A DNA stretch of 64,000 bases from Lantana camara (GCA_037501455.1 CM074860.1:23643001-23707000); one strand, 5' to 3'; shown: positions 1 through 10,977, counted from the stretch's first letter. Notes: generated by a model from the sequence alone, not told the origin. Made by a program: numbers and translations.

Positions 1-633
1 CGATGAGAGGATGCCATTGATACTTGAAAGATCGTTTCTGTCTACGGCCGGAGCAGACATTGATGTTCAGAATGGACGACTCACATTCAAAATAGGAGAT
101 GAAAGAATGGAGTTCAGGAACTTTGGTTCCAGGACACCACCCAAAATTCCAGATAAGTGTTGCATGATTAACGTTCTCACTGACACACCCGAAGGAGAGA
201 CTCTATATACGGAACAAAGAGATGCAGTTGATTGGCAGAGAGGAACGAAGTTTCAGAGAGCGAGAATGTAGCACCCCTTACACGTGTAGGTGCCACACCC
301 CCGCACTATAGATCAATTCACATACGAAATGGTCGATCCGTACATGAACCAACCTATAGCGAATGGGTGACAATGCAATACCAACAAGCTAGGCGGGAAC
401 TAAACTATTCATGCAATAAGAGGTAGCGGAAGCACCGAATCATTCATCAGTAAGAGTAACATATATCTATCAATACATTATCATCTCTTGCATATTGTTG
501 ATCAAAATCCAACACGTGATAGTAACATTCATAACATAATACCAAAAGTTCTGTACAAAACATGAAATGCTAGACTCCGTGGAATGTGTGACCTGACTCG
601 ACTCCCGCCTAGCACACGACCGCTCTCAAGTAC

Positions 634-1063
634 CTGAAAGGTGGGGTGTCAGTCCATGGAAGACCGAGTGAGGCTTAATTACATTAAAGCAATAACCTGA
701 AAGTTGTAATTATCAATATCAATAGTTTATAAACAATTATACAAGCGTGCCATTCAAATACACGGCACCCGTGTCAATGTCATGAACCCCCGTCACTCCT
801 CATCTCCATCACTCCAGGAGCTACCTCACTCCAATAGCTACATCACTCCATGAACTACATCACTCCAATAACTACATCACTCCATGAACTACATCACTCC
901 AATAACGGGAAGGTTGCGAGCCTTCACCATTCACGATAACACGGTAACATGATCATGATTCAATCACGGTAACATGGTACATGCTTTGCAACACGGTATA
1001 CCACTTGACCTGAGTTTCATGTGAGATTGTACAAGTTTCCTGCAATTAACAATTAAACCTCAC
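634..1063 (-). other. Intron-like segment in the solo LTR
   Basis: Read on the minus strand, AAAG|GTGAGG at 1063 is a good splice donor. CTGAC near 649-653, a short pyrimidine-rich stretch and CAG|G ending at 634 form an acceptor. The same signals sit at equivalent places in the other Del/Tekay-like LTRs of the window. Splicing is inferred from sequence only. Confidence 0.4.
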
Positions 1064-1352
1064 CTTTACTGATATAATGCGAGTAGGTTACGGCCTACGG
1101 CCCTGCTTCTTGTCACGGGAAAACCGATCTGTATAAATGGACTCATACATGTGAGACATGACTCTAAATAGACTAAAATATGACGAACGGCCAAAAAGTA
1201 ACGAGATGACCACGAAAATACAATGTGGCAAGATAACATGTTGTTTCACTACATATTAGCACATATTATAGCAATTCGGGGTCAAAGAAGTCGTTGGATC
1301 GAGGGGTCAAAAACGTAATTTTATGCAGAATATTTTGTTCTGCATTACAGGT

Positions 1353-1580
1353 GGGAACGGCCGTTCCGGACCCCTTTGTAAAATGGGAACGGTCGTTCCC
1401 GTTCCTCCCCAAAAGCGCGCCAACGTTTTCCCTTTAAAACCCGCGGAAGCTGGGAACGGCCCTTCCGGCACGCAGGCCAAAATGGGAACGGCCGTTCCCA
1501 GTCTCGGCCGCCCCTTTTATTTGAAAAGGTGGGAACGCCCGTTCCCATCATGCCTTGAGGCTGGGAACGGTCGTTCCCAG
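1353..1580. repeat. GGGAACGGCCGTTCCC dyad array in solo LTR
   Basis: Five or six inverted repeats with the core GGAACG-NN-CGTTCC, about 30-60 bases apart. Arms extend differently: one is CTGGGAACGG/TCGTTCCCAG (1561-1580), another TGGGAACG/CGTTCCCA (near 1483-1500). The array lies about 0.9-1.1 kb from the U3 end of the LTR in its own (minus) orientation, upstream of the putative donor. Similar arrays occur in both LARD LTRs. Confidence 0.85.
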
Positions 1581-2597
1581 TTTCTGCAAATTGAAGAACA
1601 GAACAGAACAGAGCATGCTCTCGGCAACCACAACCAAGCAACAACAAAAATCCATTTTCACTTAACAAAGTCATGATTTCTGGAAATATACATGCATATA
1701 TACTCCTTAAGCAATAATATAACCTTTAAACACTTAGAACACAACATCTCCCCAAGAATTTCAAGATTTATTCCCATGATCAAAGTTGATCATTCATGCC
1801 AAATATTCAAGAATTCAAGCTATAACTCATGCCATAATTCATGAAATGATCACATAATCATGCCTTACACATATATACTTCATATAACACATAATTTCAC
1901 AACCCTAGCTTATGCAACTATGATCAAGAATCATGGATTCCTCAACTTGCTAACCTTGAAATGAAAAGAAATAGAAAAGATAGGTGATGATGATGAAGAA
2001 CCCCCCCCAAAACTTGGCAAATTTCTTGGTGGAATGGATGAAATCTCTTCCCTTTTCTTTCTAGTATGAACCGAGAATGGAAGCAAATATATTTGGGTGA
2101 ATTGTTGGATGAATTGAGATCATGGAAGATCAAGGAAGCTATATTACGTGATTCACCAATCTTGATTTTTGTGAAATAATCAAATTATCATTTAACCCCT
2201 CAACTAATCAAGTCATGCAATTAAGTATGCATAGTTTTGAAATAGAATCAATTTAGTCCTTGAAAATGTTATGCAATTTGGTCCCTAAAGGTTTTGAAAA
2301 TATTCAAGTAGGGTCACTTTGGTAATTTGCAACACTCTCGGTATTGATTTCATGAAATAAATATTTTCAAGTTATGAAATAAATTCTAGCTTTAATATAA
2401 ATTCATGAAATTTTATGAAAGTTTGATAAAATGCAATTTATAAAATTATAGTAAATATAAGGAATCATTTAATGAAAATCGGGGCGTTACAGAGAATGAA
2501 GAATGCTTTGGATTTAGTTACTTGGAGATCAAGCTCTGGGTTCGAGAGTAACAAGAACGATGTCACTCATTGTGACTCGTTGCTTGGGAATTACTAA

Positions 2598-3042
2598 TCC
2601 CAGATTGGTTTCTACAGTCAAGCAAACGACTATAACTGAGAACTAACTTTCCCTTTTCCTTTTCTCTTGTTTTGTTTTTGTTTTCGTTGTTTTCGTTTCT
2701 GTCGTCCTCATTTTCTTGGAATAATTGAGCTGTCTCTCTCGTTGTAGGTAACTTGATGGTGTACTAGGTAGCCAAGTGCTAGATGGTGAGAGGGCCGTGA
2801 TTTGAGCGTCATTGTCAATTTTGAGGTCCATTTAATTTGTTAGTATGCTTGTGCATGGTTTAATTGTATTGATTGAGGAGAATGAATCGGCGATATGAAT
2901 TGATCAAGGTGATTGTGTTTTTATTTGAAAATGGTGTACTGTGATTTGATTGAATACTATGAGTTAATTTCAGTTGATTGACGTGATTGAGCACCATTAG
3001 TTGTGTGTTTGTGTTTTATATAAGTCTTGGGCGGAGCCTTGA
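2598..3042 (+). other. Noncoding spacer between protease and internal promoter (A1)
   Basis: No supported ORF. A pyrimidine-rich run (about 2647-2705) follows the protease stop. The text matches 14941-15376 of A2, including the motif GGCCGTGATTTGAGCGTCAT, so this is a conserved part of the element. Confidence 0.6.
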
Positions 3043-3245
3043 GTAGCGGGCGTTACACCATTGCTGTTACTTTTTGGTAACGCTCGTTAATGAGATCAGA
3101 CGTACCAGTTACTTGATGTAACGGGTGTTATACCATTCCTGTTAATTTTTGGTAACGCCCGTTAATGGACACAGGCGTGTTGGCCGACAGGGGTAACGCC
3201 TATTATCCCTTTGTCTGAGGAACACCGGTAACGCCCGTTACCGGT
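3043..3245. promoter_or_regulatory. Internal GTAACGCCCGTTAC dyad array (A1)
   Basis: At least five perfect or degenerate dyads of the GTAACG-CC-CGTTAC type. The last (3224-3245) is a perfect 22-base palindrome with outer arms ACCG/CGGT. It lies 92 bases before a TATAAATA box, almost the same spacing as in A2 (93 bases). The same core is found in the LTRs of this family. Confidence 0.75.
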
Positions 3246-3336
3246 CCGCCTGGCAGAAAATTGGATTTTAGGACCACGTTTTTAGGGTTAAGTTAAGTCT
3301 TGTCCTACCCAATTTCGGTTTTCTTTCCCCCAAACC

Positions 3337-3344
3337 TATAAATA
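3337..3344 (+). promoter_or_regulatory. Internal TATA box before the accessory ORF (A1)
   Basis: TATAAATA in the context CCTATAAATACACTTGCACC, which is conserved at 15671-15678 in A2. It follows the dyad array and precedes the leader and apparent intron of the accessory ORF. No transcription data are available. Confidence 0.6.
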
Positions 3345-3466
3345 CACTTGCACCCACTTATCCCACCTTACTAGAGATTCAATTGTTCCCTTGGGTCAAT
3401 CATCTTCAACTAACAAGCTAGAAGCTTCCCCACCAAGTTACATTCTTTACTCTCTTGTGAATCAAA

Positions 3467-3894
3467 GTAAGTCACCACTCCTTTGTCTTAGAGTATATTT
3501 TTTTTGGAGCTAATTTTTCCAATCTAAGGGATGAGAATTAGGATTGAATTGCATGATAGAGATCACCATGAGATGAAATTGATGGATTTTGAGAGGTTAA
3601 CTATGCTAGAATTAGGATTGATGCTTTAAATTGAAGTTAACTTGAATTGGGTTAAAATTTTGAAGAATCCTAACGTTCTACGTAGCCTTGTTTTTGAATT
3701 TAGGAGTTGAAGGTAGAGAATTATGAGCTTGAATTGTAGTAACTAAGCTAGTGTGGATTTGAGATTGGATAGAGTGAAGAACTTGAGTTAAGACGCACCC
3801 ACTAGGCTTAAGCACACAAGGTGTTTGATGAATTGTCTATGTAACTCGTGATTGATTTCTTGGTACTTTGCTTTGCTATCATCGTTTGATTCTG
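3467..3894 (+). other. Putative 5'-UTR intron of the accessory ORF (A1, acceptor lost)
   Basis: A consensus donor GTAAGT begins at 3467. In A2 the corresponding intron ends with TTGATTCAG|G just before the ATG. In A1 the same spot reads TTGATTCTG|G, so the AG acceptor has mutated. The pairing is inferred from position and from conservation of both flanks. Confidence 0.45.
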
Positions 3895-3899
3895 GTACA

Positions 3900-5057
3900 A
3901 TGGGTCGCACTAAGTGCTCTAAAGTCCCGGAACCTTTAACTACGTCATCCAGATTAGACCACCAACCTTTTGGTTCGGAGAACGTAACGGTTAATGTCTT
4001 TGGGAACCCTTTCCAAAGGAATCCAACAAGGAATATTGTGGATACTAAACTCTTCGACCGGATGGATAGATTGGAGTTTGGAATGAAGTGCCGAGGCTTT
4101 TCAATAGCATAGGTTGGTTACCTTTTCTTGAAAGGAGGGATATGACTTATGGAGATATGACCGCTGCTTTCTTCCATACGATGAATTTTGATCCGGTAGA
4201 CAACACTTTGACCTTCACTCTTGTTGATATGGAGACTCGGACTTGGAGTGTGAGCAGAATTCGAGAGATTCTTCGGTTTCCAGCCAATGCCACCACTTCT
4301 TTACCCAAATGGAGCGAGACTCAACGAGAGGAGGTGTGGAGATCCTTTCGTTGACATGGATACTACTCCATAGGGTTTTAGCCCTGGGATTCTGTGCCAG
4401 ATACAGGAGAGATAGCCATATTGCAGAAACTGAGTTGGGCATCATGTATATGATCAAGGAAGGTATTAAGTTCGTTGGTACGATTGAGTTTCTTTGGAAG
4501 CTGCAGGAAAGTGCAGGGAGTGTGATGGGTACGATTGCTCATGGAGGCTTTGTGACAATGTTTGCTAGAGAGATGAACTGGAAGCCGAGAGGGGCTTTGC
4601 CTATCAGTTTTGGACATACTGGTCTAGAATACTTAGAGACCATAGGCATAGCTATACCTTGGGAGAGTGGAGAGCTGAAGCATAGGGTTCTGCCATGGTG
4701 GCCTATACGTGAGAGAGATCGTTCTGGCAGATGTAAAGCTGGGGGATAGCCTGGTTCGATGAGCTTTCTACGAGGCAAAGGGAGCTCTTGGCTCGGATTC
4801 CTGACCGGCCTGATGACGAGTTTGCGGTTCTTCGCAATGCCGCCCCTGTTATTGCCGAGGCTAGTGACGACACTCCCGTGACTTTGAGAGGCGTACACGC
4901 AGAGCTAGCAGGATTGAGGGCTGATTTGACCACCGTTATCGCTAGAGTTGAAGATTTGGCACATTATGTAGATGAGCTATTCAATGAGTGGGAGGCCAAG
5001 TTTGACGGGTTCAGTGCTCGCTTGGATCAGTATTTTGGAGGACCCCCATCGCTCTGA
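3900..5057 (+). pseudogene. Athila accessory ORF (plant-transposon-protein-like), frameshifted
   Basis: The ORF starts MGRTK at 3900 and continues in other frames from about 4088, 4380 and 4788, ending with the stop at 5055-5057. Recognisable blocks are an N-terminal basic segment, GWLPFLERRDMTYGDMTAAF, a FTLVDMETRTWSVSRIREIL block, FCARYRRDSHIAETELGIMY, and a C-terminal heptad-like tail (RADLTTVIARVEDLAHYVDE) that could form a coiled coil. The pattern resembles the ATHILA ORF-1 / putative plant transposon protein families. Function is unknown; it is neither gag nor pol. At least two frameshifts make it a pseudogene. Confidence 0.7.
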
Positions 5058-6615
5058 TTTTGTTATCTTGATATTTTTCCCCCAGAGTTCTAGACATTTG
5101 TTTCCTTTATGCTTTACTATGTTTGGATAGTTGTCTACACTTGACTTTTTGCTATGTTCGGTTTTCTGACTTGGTTTATGCAATGGTGCTTATATTTTCA
5201 TGAATTTGTGACTATTTTTATACTTGTTGGATGCATGTTGATTATCAATTGCCTGTGCATTTGATCTGTGTTTTTAGTCACTTGTTCAGGTTAGGAAGCA
5301 TAGCAAGCACGTTGTCGGTTCGTCAGTAATCAGGAAGTTTTCTAAAACTTTAATTCTTTCAATTGCATGAGGACATTGCAAAGCTTAAGTGTGGGGGAGG
5401 AATGTGCACTCATGCTAAGAGCCTTATTGAATATTTGCATGATTAGATGTGGTTTCACTTGTAAATTGCTAAAATTCGAGTAATTTTGAAAATTTTTGAA
5501 AATTTTCCCTCATTTTGAACTTTTTCTTTGAAGTTTGATCGTTAAGCTTTTGCTAGAATAGGTTAGGCATTTTGAATTGAGGAAAGTTGCATGTGATTTG
5601 ATGATTTAGTGTGTTAGTAAGCCCTTATATTTTGAGCACCTGTAAACGAAATAATGTACTTAACTTAGAGAGATGAGTTGATAAATTCCGAATAAGTCTA
5701 CGATTTGATTAGGATGCACTTTAGTCCTATCGAGGTGAAATTTTGAGTTAATGAAAGACTAAGGAAGTGAAGTAGGCATTCGTTGTCGGAGGATTTTAAG
5801 CTTTTCTATTTAGCTATTTTTTCACTAAATAACGCAAACCTATTGACTCCGCTGAGCCTAATTGTTGTGCAAAGATTTTTGTAGCCACATTATAAGCTAA
5901 GGCACAACATAAAAATACCTACCTTGATAATTTTGTTCACCAAGGCTTGCTCATTTGAATTTGTATAACGAGTATCAATTCTTAGACCCCCTTTTTAATT
6001 GTTCTTGTGATTGAGAATGAGGAGTTGTTGTGCGAAAAAGAAAAAGAAAGAAAAAGAGTGAAAAGAAAAGATATGAAAAGAGAAAGAGCAAAGAAAAACA
6101 AAAATAAGATTATGCAAAGTGTGAATTTGAAAGTGTGGGATTCAATTGAAGACTGGGGTAAAATTCTTAGTGTTAATGGTGAATAGAAGTGTCCATGTTT
6201 TGATTAGAGTAAATGATGTAAGTTTGGTGAGTAGTCACTTGATCTAAATTTTCGTAACCTTACCCTAAGCCTACATTACAAGCCCGAAAGACCTATTTTT
6301 CGAAGTCTTGATTTAATTCCATTAGTGGAGATAGGTGCGAAGAGTGTATTCCGAAGTTGATGATTACAGCTTAGAAGGAAATTGTCAAGTTGTCGTTCTA
6401 ATGTTTGTACATTGTATTGTTTGACTCACACACGACACAAGGGTTTACTTTTCATACTAAATTTTGAGGATCTCCTGTTTACGAGTATTTGATTTGATTG
6501 GCTAAACTTGTTAGGCGAAGGTTGATGATTGCTTAGAGGAGAAGGTTTGATGAGGATGTGTTTACTTAATTTTTGTATTAATCGGGGACGAGCAATGTTC
6601 AAGTGTGGGAGATTT
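5058..6615 (+). other. 3' noncoding region of A1 with two polypurine signals
   Basis: No supported gene. It contains a PPT-like AAGTGTGGGGGAGGAA at 5387-5402, just after the accessory ORF. A long A/G tract follows at about 6033-6110. The functional polypurine tract AAGTGTGGGAGATTT (6601-6615) abuts the 3' LTR. All three are in the same order in A2. Confidence 0.7.
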
Positions 6616-6767
6616 TGTTGTGTGTAGAAATTGCATGATTTTAAGCGTTAAATAGATGATATTCTGGAGCCATTTGATGCGTTCATGTGTTTATTTGACT
6701 CGGTTCAGGTGTCATTAGAGTTGGAGTTACGAAACGGCGAAGCAGAGCGATTTCACGCATTTTTGGG
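6616..6767 (+). repeat. Truncated 3' LTR of A1
   Basis: It starts TGTTGTGTGTAG directly after the polypurine tract and matches the beginning of the A2 LTRs (TTTTAAGCGTTAA, GATGCGTTCATGTGTTTATTT, GGAGTTACGAAACGGCGAA). It stops around 6767, where copia-1 integrase sequence starts with no LTR between them. The junction is therefore a deletion or recombination, not a clean insertion. Confidence 0.8.
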
Positions 6768-8976
6768 AAAGTACAGCCAAGATTCTGAATCTTGTTCCTT
6801 CCAAGTCAGTCCCTAAAATGCCCTATGAAATGTGGCATGGTAAAATCCCTAGTTATTCTTACTTAAGAATTTGGGGTTGTCCTGCTTAGTGAATAAGACT
6901 GTGGGAAATAAGTTAGAAGCTCGTTCTAACTTATGCTACTTTGGTGGCTACCCTGAGGAATCCATAGGATATTACTTCTATGATCAAGCTGAACAAAAGG
7001 TGTTTGTTTCAAGAAATGTAACTTTTCTTGAGGAACCGTTCCTAGAAGAAAAGAAAGGCAAGATCATAGAACTCGTAGAAATTCGAGATACTCCCACGCC
7101 ACATTTAGAGGACACGTCCCATTCTGACATCCTACGACCAATCACGAACTTTGATACACATGAAAATCCTTTTCTAAGGCATTCTGAACGCACTCCTAGA
7201 CAGCCTGAGAGATGGTATGGTTTTCTCCATGAAATCTCTCAAGAGGATAATGATCCTCCAACATATGAGGAGGCATTGTCAGACTTGGATTCTGAACAGT
7301 GGAAACAAGCCATGAAGTCCAAAATTGATTCCATGTACTCCAACCAAGTTTGGACCTTGGTTGATTTGCCTGATGGGGTAAAACCCATAGGTTGCAAATT
7401 GATCTTTAAGAGAAAGCTCGGAGTAGATGGAAACGTTACAGCCTATAAGGCAAGGCTTGTCACCAAAGGATTCACTCAAAGGCCCGGCGTGGACTTTGAT
7501 GAAACCTTCTCACCGGTTGCAATGTAAAAGTCCATTCGAATCATGCTTGTCATAGCGGCGTATTATGACTACGAGATTTGGTTGGAGTAGATGGAAACGT
7601 TGTAGCCTTTAAGGCAAGGCTCGTTACCAAAGGATTCACTCAAAGGCCCGACGTGGGCTTTGATGAAACCTTCTCACCGGTTGCAATGCAAAAGTCCATT
7701 CGAATTATGCTTGTCATAGCTGCGTATTATGACTACGAGATTTGGCAAATGGATGTGAAAATTGCCTTTCTCAGTGGAGACATTGATAAAGACATTTATA
7801 TGGATCAACCCATAGGTTTCACATTCAGTGGGAGTGAGCAAAAGGTTTGCAAGCCCCAAAGATCAATCTATGGTTTGAAGCAGGCTTCTAGGAATTGGAA
7901 CATTTATTTTGATGAAACGGTCAAAGCGTTTGGCTATGTTCAAAATCCGAATGAGTCTTGCGTGTATAGAAAGGAATTGGAGACTTCTTTGCAATTCTTG
8001 GTGCTTTATGTTAATGACATCCTTCTAATTGGGAATTCGGAGGATGACATGAAAGTTACCAAGTCTTGGTTATTGAACCAATTCGAGATGAAAGATCTTG
8101 GTGATGCGTCCTACATTCTCGGTATTAAGATCTATATGTATAGATCTAAGAGATTGATAGGACTATCACAATCGATGTACATAGATAAAGTAATGAAAAG
8201 GTTCAGTATGGAGAATGCAAAGAACAAAGTTTTTCCCATGAGTGTAGGGACATCTCTTTCTAAGAAGATGTGTCCTAAGACGAACCTTGAGAAGGAAAGA
8301 ATGACTCATGTGCCTTGTGCCTTATGCCTCAGCAATAGGTAGCATAATGTATGCAATGTTGTGTACTCGACCGAATGTGGCATATGCACTTAGTGTCACA
8401 AGTCGTTTCCAATCAGACCCTGTAGAATGTCGCTGGACTTCCGTGAAGATTATCCTAAAGTACTTACGAAGCATTAAGGACTTGTTCTTAGTATACAGAG
8501 GACAGAAAGATCTAGTAGTCGGAGGATATTGTGATGCATGCTTTGCATCTGACTTAGCTCATTTTAAGTCAATGTCAGGATACAGTTTCTACCTTAACGG
8601 CGGTGCAGTAAGTTGGAAAAGTTCCAAGCAAACAACCACTGCAGATTTGACCACTGAGGCCGAATGCTTAGCTACAAATGGTGCAGCTAAGGAAGGTGTT
8701 TGGATTAGAAACTTCATTCAAGAATTGAGTGTTGTTCCTAGCATGAAAGATCCCATTACTGTACTTTGTGATAACACTAGGGCAGTTACTCAAGCGAGAG
8801 AACTAAGATCTCACCAACGGACCAAGCACATTATGAGAAAGTATCACCTAACCCGTGATACCATCAAACGAGGTGATGTGCGAATTGAGAGGGTCACATC
8901 ATCAGAGAATGTGGCAGACCCGCTTACTAAACCCCTTAGTCGAGAAGCTTTCGAAGGTCATCTTGCGAAGATATGA
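6768..8976 (+). pseudogene. copia-1 polyprotein, integrase end to RNase H
   Basis: The remnant begins in the C-terminal integrase region (PYEMWHGKIPSYSYLRIWG). The linker and RT follow: WKQAMKSKIDSMYSNQVWTL, TKGFTQRPGVDFDETFSPVA and the catalytic YVNDI (canonical Y-V-D-D, here D to N), then RNase H (SSENVADPLTKPLSREAFEG near the end). It is related to Tork/SIRE-type plant copia proteins. Defects are a stop at 6887-6889, a 164-base tandem duplication in RT that shifts the frame (7421-7744), a frameshift near 8308, and the altered YVDD. Gag, protease and most of the integrase are missing at the truncated left end. Confidence 0.9.
7421..7744 (+). repeat. 164-bp tandem duplication inside copia-1 RT
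   Basis: The block starting GAGTAGATGGAAACGTT and ending ACGAGATTTG occurs at about 7421-7580 and again at about 7585-7744. The period is 164 bases, not a multiple of three, so it breaks the frame. The copies differ at roughly ten sites (for example GTTACAGCCTATAAGG against GTTGTAGCCTTTAAGG), so the duplication is old or joined two diverged sequences. Confidence 0.9.
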
Positions 8977-9004
8977 CTTAGATTAGCTCATGAATGGCTT
9001 TGAC

Positions 9005-9019
9005 GGGCAAGTGGGAGAT
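9005..9019 (+). other. Polypurine tract of copia-1
   Basis: GGGCAAGTGGGAGAT lies immediately before the TGTTAGGAAC start of the 3' LTR. It is the expected primer site for plus-strand cDNA synthesis. Confidence 0.8.
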
Positions 9020-10977
9020 TGTTAGGAACAGTGCCCTAAAAGCCGATGTAATAGTTTACTTTTGCACTTTCCTTTTGTAAATCATAGATAATCTTTGAAT
9101 AATACGAATTAAGCCAACACTTCTTTATATGCTCTTGTTTGATTGTGTGTTTACTTTTGACTGCGTATGTATAAGAACTCCCCTAATCAGCATGACTTAT
9201 AGGACTCAACCATTTAGGCGAAGTGGTTCATAAGACGAGCCCTATATCACATAAGTCATGATTAGAAATCACTCAAAGACGATGAGTCCTACAGACAGTG
9301 GGAGTGTCAACCTGACTCGTTCAAGGCTTGCTCGTGTGATCACGCCCCTAAGAATGACCACCTTGTTTCATGGGGTGAAAAGTGTATTGTTGATACGTGC
9401 GTGATACATGGGGGTGCTTGGTTATTTTAAGTAAGTACACTAAGGTATTCCGTGTGAGAAGATTCCTAAATGGGAAATGAAGTTTCTATATGTCCCGTGT
9501 GAGAAGATTCCTAAATGGGAAAGGAAGTTTCTATATCTAGAAATAGAAACTTCCAGATTAGGAAATATCTCACGAGTCATTGATGTGATTAAGTGATCCT
9601 TAGACTTGAGGTTCCATTGATACTTTATGAGCTAACTCTGTAGTCTTAGGTGTAAGATTTAAAGGGTGTCGCCTTAGACTACTGATTCAAGGCTTATGCT
9701 GAGGTTGCACAAGTGGCACGTGAAAGTATATGAGAATCAATAAAGGACCCACACTTGCATTAGCAAGTTGATCTCTTATTGTGTAAGTTATTCATATGCT
9801 ATCTAGGAGTCCTTGGCCAAGGCAGTTGATCAAGACATCAAGAAATGAGTTTCTTGGATTGAGATCAAATGGATATGAAATGCACTTAACATTAAGATCA
9901 AGATTATTAAGGATCTAATTATTCTCTTGCCCTAGATCTTAATTGAGAAATGGAACGTAGGAGGATTGTATCACACATATGTCAATGACTTAAAGGTTCT
10001 GTCGAATCGAGACATTCTAATTCAGCTAGGGGTCAAACACCTGTTGCTAGACTATGGTCGTTTGATCCGTGGGCTGATTAACTAATTAGGGAATTAATTA
10101 ATTGGGGTTACTGCTAATTGAATTAAGAACCTAGAGGGTCACACACAATAACCCGGTCACGTGGGTTAAGGCTTGAATCGATTAAACGAGTTGATCGAAC
10201 CATTAAGAGAATGGTGGGGCCCACACGTGTGGAACACGTGGATGACACGTGTCCTTGGGGATACGTGTAGTTACGTGTATATATGTGTATATCTTGAATA
10301 ATTAATGTGTTAATTATTTAATGGATTTTGATTTAATTTTGAATTAATATTAAAGTCCTATTTTGGAGAAATAAAGTCTAATAAATAAATAAATAATTAA
10401 TTATTAGTCTTCAAGTTATTCATTATTTAATAAACAAAGTAAAATAAAATATCTAAGAGAGTTAGATATTATTCTTGCTTGACAAGTTGGTCAAAAGGAG
10501 ACTTTTGGTCAAAGTAAGAGTCTTACTCTCCAAGCAAAGAAATCCCTTTCCAAAAGAGTTTGGAATCCTTGTCCAACAAGGAATGGGGGTTCGAACCCTA
10601 AGCCTATTTATATGAGGGGTTAAAACCCCTAGGGAATTTGATACACAATCTCTCCTTCTCCAAATATTATACACTAAACCCTAGAGCCTAAACACCGAAT
10701 ATAGAACTAGCATCCTCCCTATTCGGATCGTGGTCGCGGTTGGTGGACTAATTCTCTAGAGGGCTACTATCAAGAAGTCTTGAAAGATTCGAAGGAGCTT
10801 TTGGGGATCAAGCCGTGTGAAGAGCGTTCTTGGGTGGCTAGAACGTGTCAAGAAAGCTAGTACCTAAGTGAGTTTCTTGATCTCTACGAATTTGGGAATA
10901 GGAATTGCAAGATTTGATCCTAACTTATTGGGAAAATTTTTAAATTTCCGCTACGTTTCTGTTCCATTTTCCCAACA
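9020..10977 (+). repeat. 3' LTR of copia-1
   Basis: It starts TGTTAGGAACAGTGCCC after the polypurine tract and ends CCCAACA, giving 1958 bp. Related LTRs occur as solo copies on the minus strand at 23329-25260 and 57062-59340. The five bases after it are ATACC; the matching left duplication is not visible because the 5' half of the element is missing. It abuts the minus-strand gypsy RT fragment at 10978. An ACGT-centred dyad cluster lies at 10221-10253. Confidence 0.9.
10221..10253. promoter_or_regulatory. G-box-like dyad cluster in copia-1 LTR
   Basis: CCACACGTGTGG (10221-10232) and GACACGTGTC (10244-10253) are perfect dyads around ACGT, with an imperfect ACACGTGG between them. ACGT cores are classic plant bZIP/bHLH sites. 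Outer bases differ between the two dyads but stay paired. Equivalent clusters are at about 24045-24115 and 58115-58186 in the solo copies. Confidence 0.65.

Larger units (their letters stand above)
267..2491 (-). mobile_element. Solo LTR, Del/Tekay-like (same group as the LARD LTR)
   Basis: The insertion begins TGTAGCACCCC and ends GGGGCGTTACA, and is flanked by the direct repeat GAGAA (262-266 and 2492-2496). It is clearly related to the LTRs of the element at 33567-42023 (same start block with CACTATAGATCAATTCACAT, same GGGAACGGCCGTTCCC array, same end), which fixes the orientation as minus. It is 2225 bp against 2665 bp for those LTRs, with visible divergence, so it is older or from a different subfamily. 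No internal region or second LTR is present, as expected after LTR-LTR recombination. Confidence 0.9.
2..2597 (+). pseudogene. Athila-type retropepsin C-terminal part, split by a solo LTR
   Basis: The window opens in frame inside the aspartic protease that processes gag-pol polyprotein in the virus-like particle. The visible segment holds the second conserved block (MPLILERSFLSTAGADIDVQ), matching MPLILGRPFLATVGADIDVQ in A2, with the usual G-R-P changed to E-R-S. Reading runs open from base 2 to 266, breaks at the solo LTR (267-2491), and resumes in the same frame after the duplicated GAGAA, ending at TAA 2595-2597. Apart from the insertion this part has no stop or frameshift. The active-site D-x-G lies outside the window. 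Confidence 0.85.
1..6767 (+). mobile_element. Non-autonomous Athila-like Ty3/gypsy element A1, 3' part
   Basis: The order is the same as in A2 at 11075-27428: protease end, spacer, dyad array, TATA box, apparent 5'-UTR intron, accessory ORF, long 3' noncoding region, polypurine tract, LTR. The 5' LTR and gag lie left of the window. No reverse transcriptase, RNase H or integrase lies between the protease stop (2597) and the accessory ORF (3900). A solo LTR splits the protease. The 3' LTR starts at 6616 and stops after about 150 bases, where copia-1 coding sequence begins, so a deletion or rearrangement removed the rest. The Athila assignment rests on the protease and on comparison with A2, whose tRNA-Asp-type primer site is visible. 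Confidence 0.85.

Noticed and set aside
1323..1676. Overlapping ORFs on both strands rich in GNGRS/ERPFP words (also 35001-35370, 40793-41162)
   Set aside because: They are translations of the dyad array; open frames on both strands come from the GC-rich palindromes.
4215..4933. Minus-strand ORFs opposite the accessory ORF
   Set aside because: Shadows of the plus-strand coding sequence; no family features.
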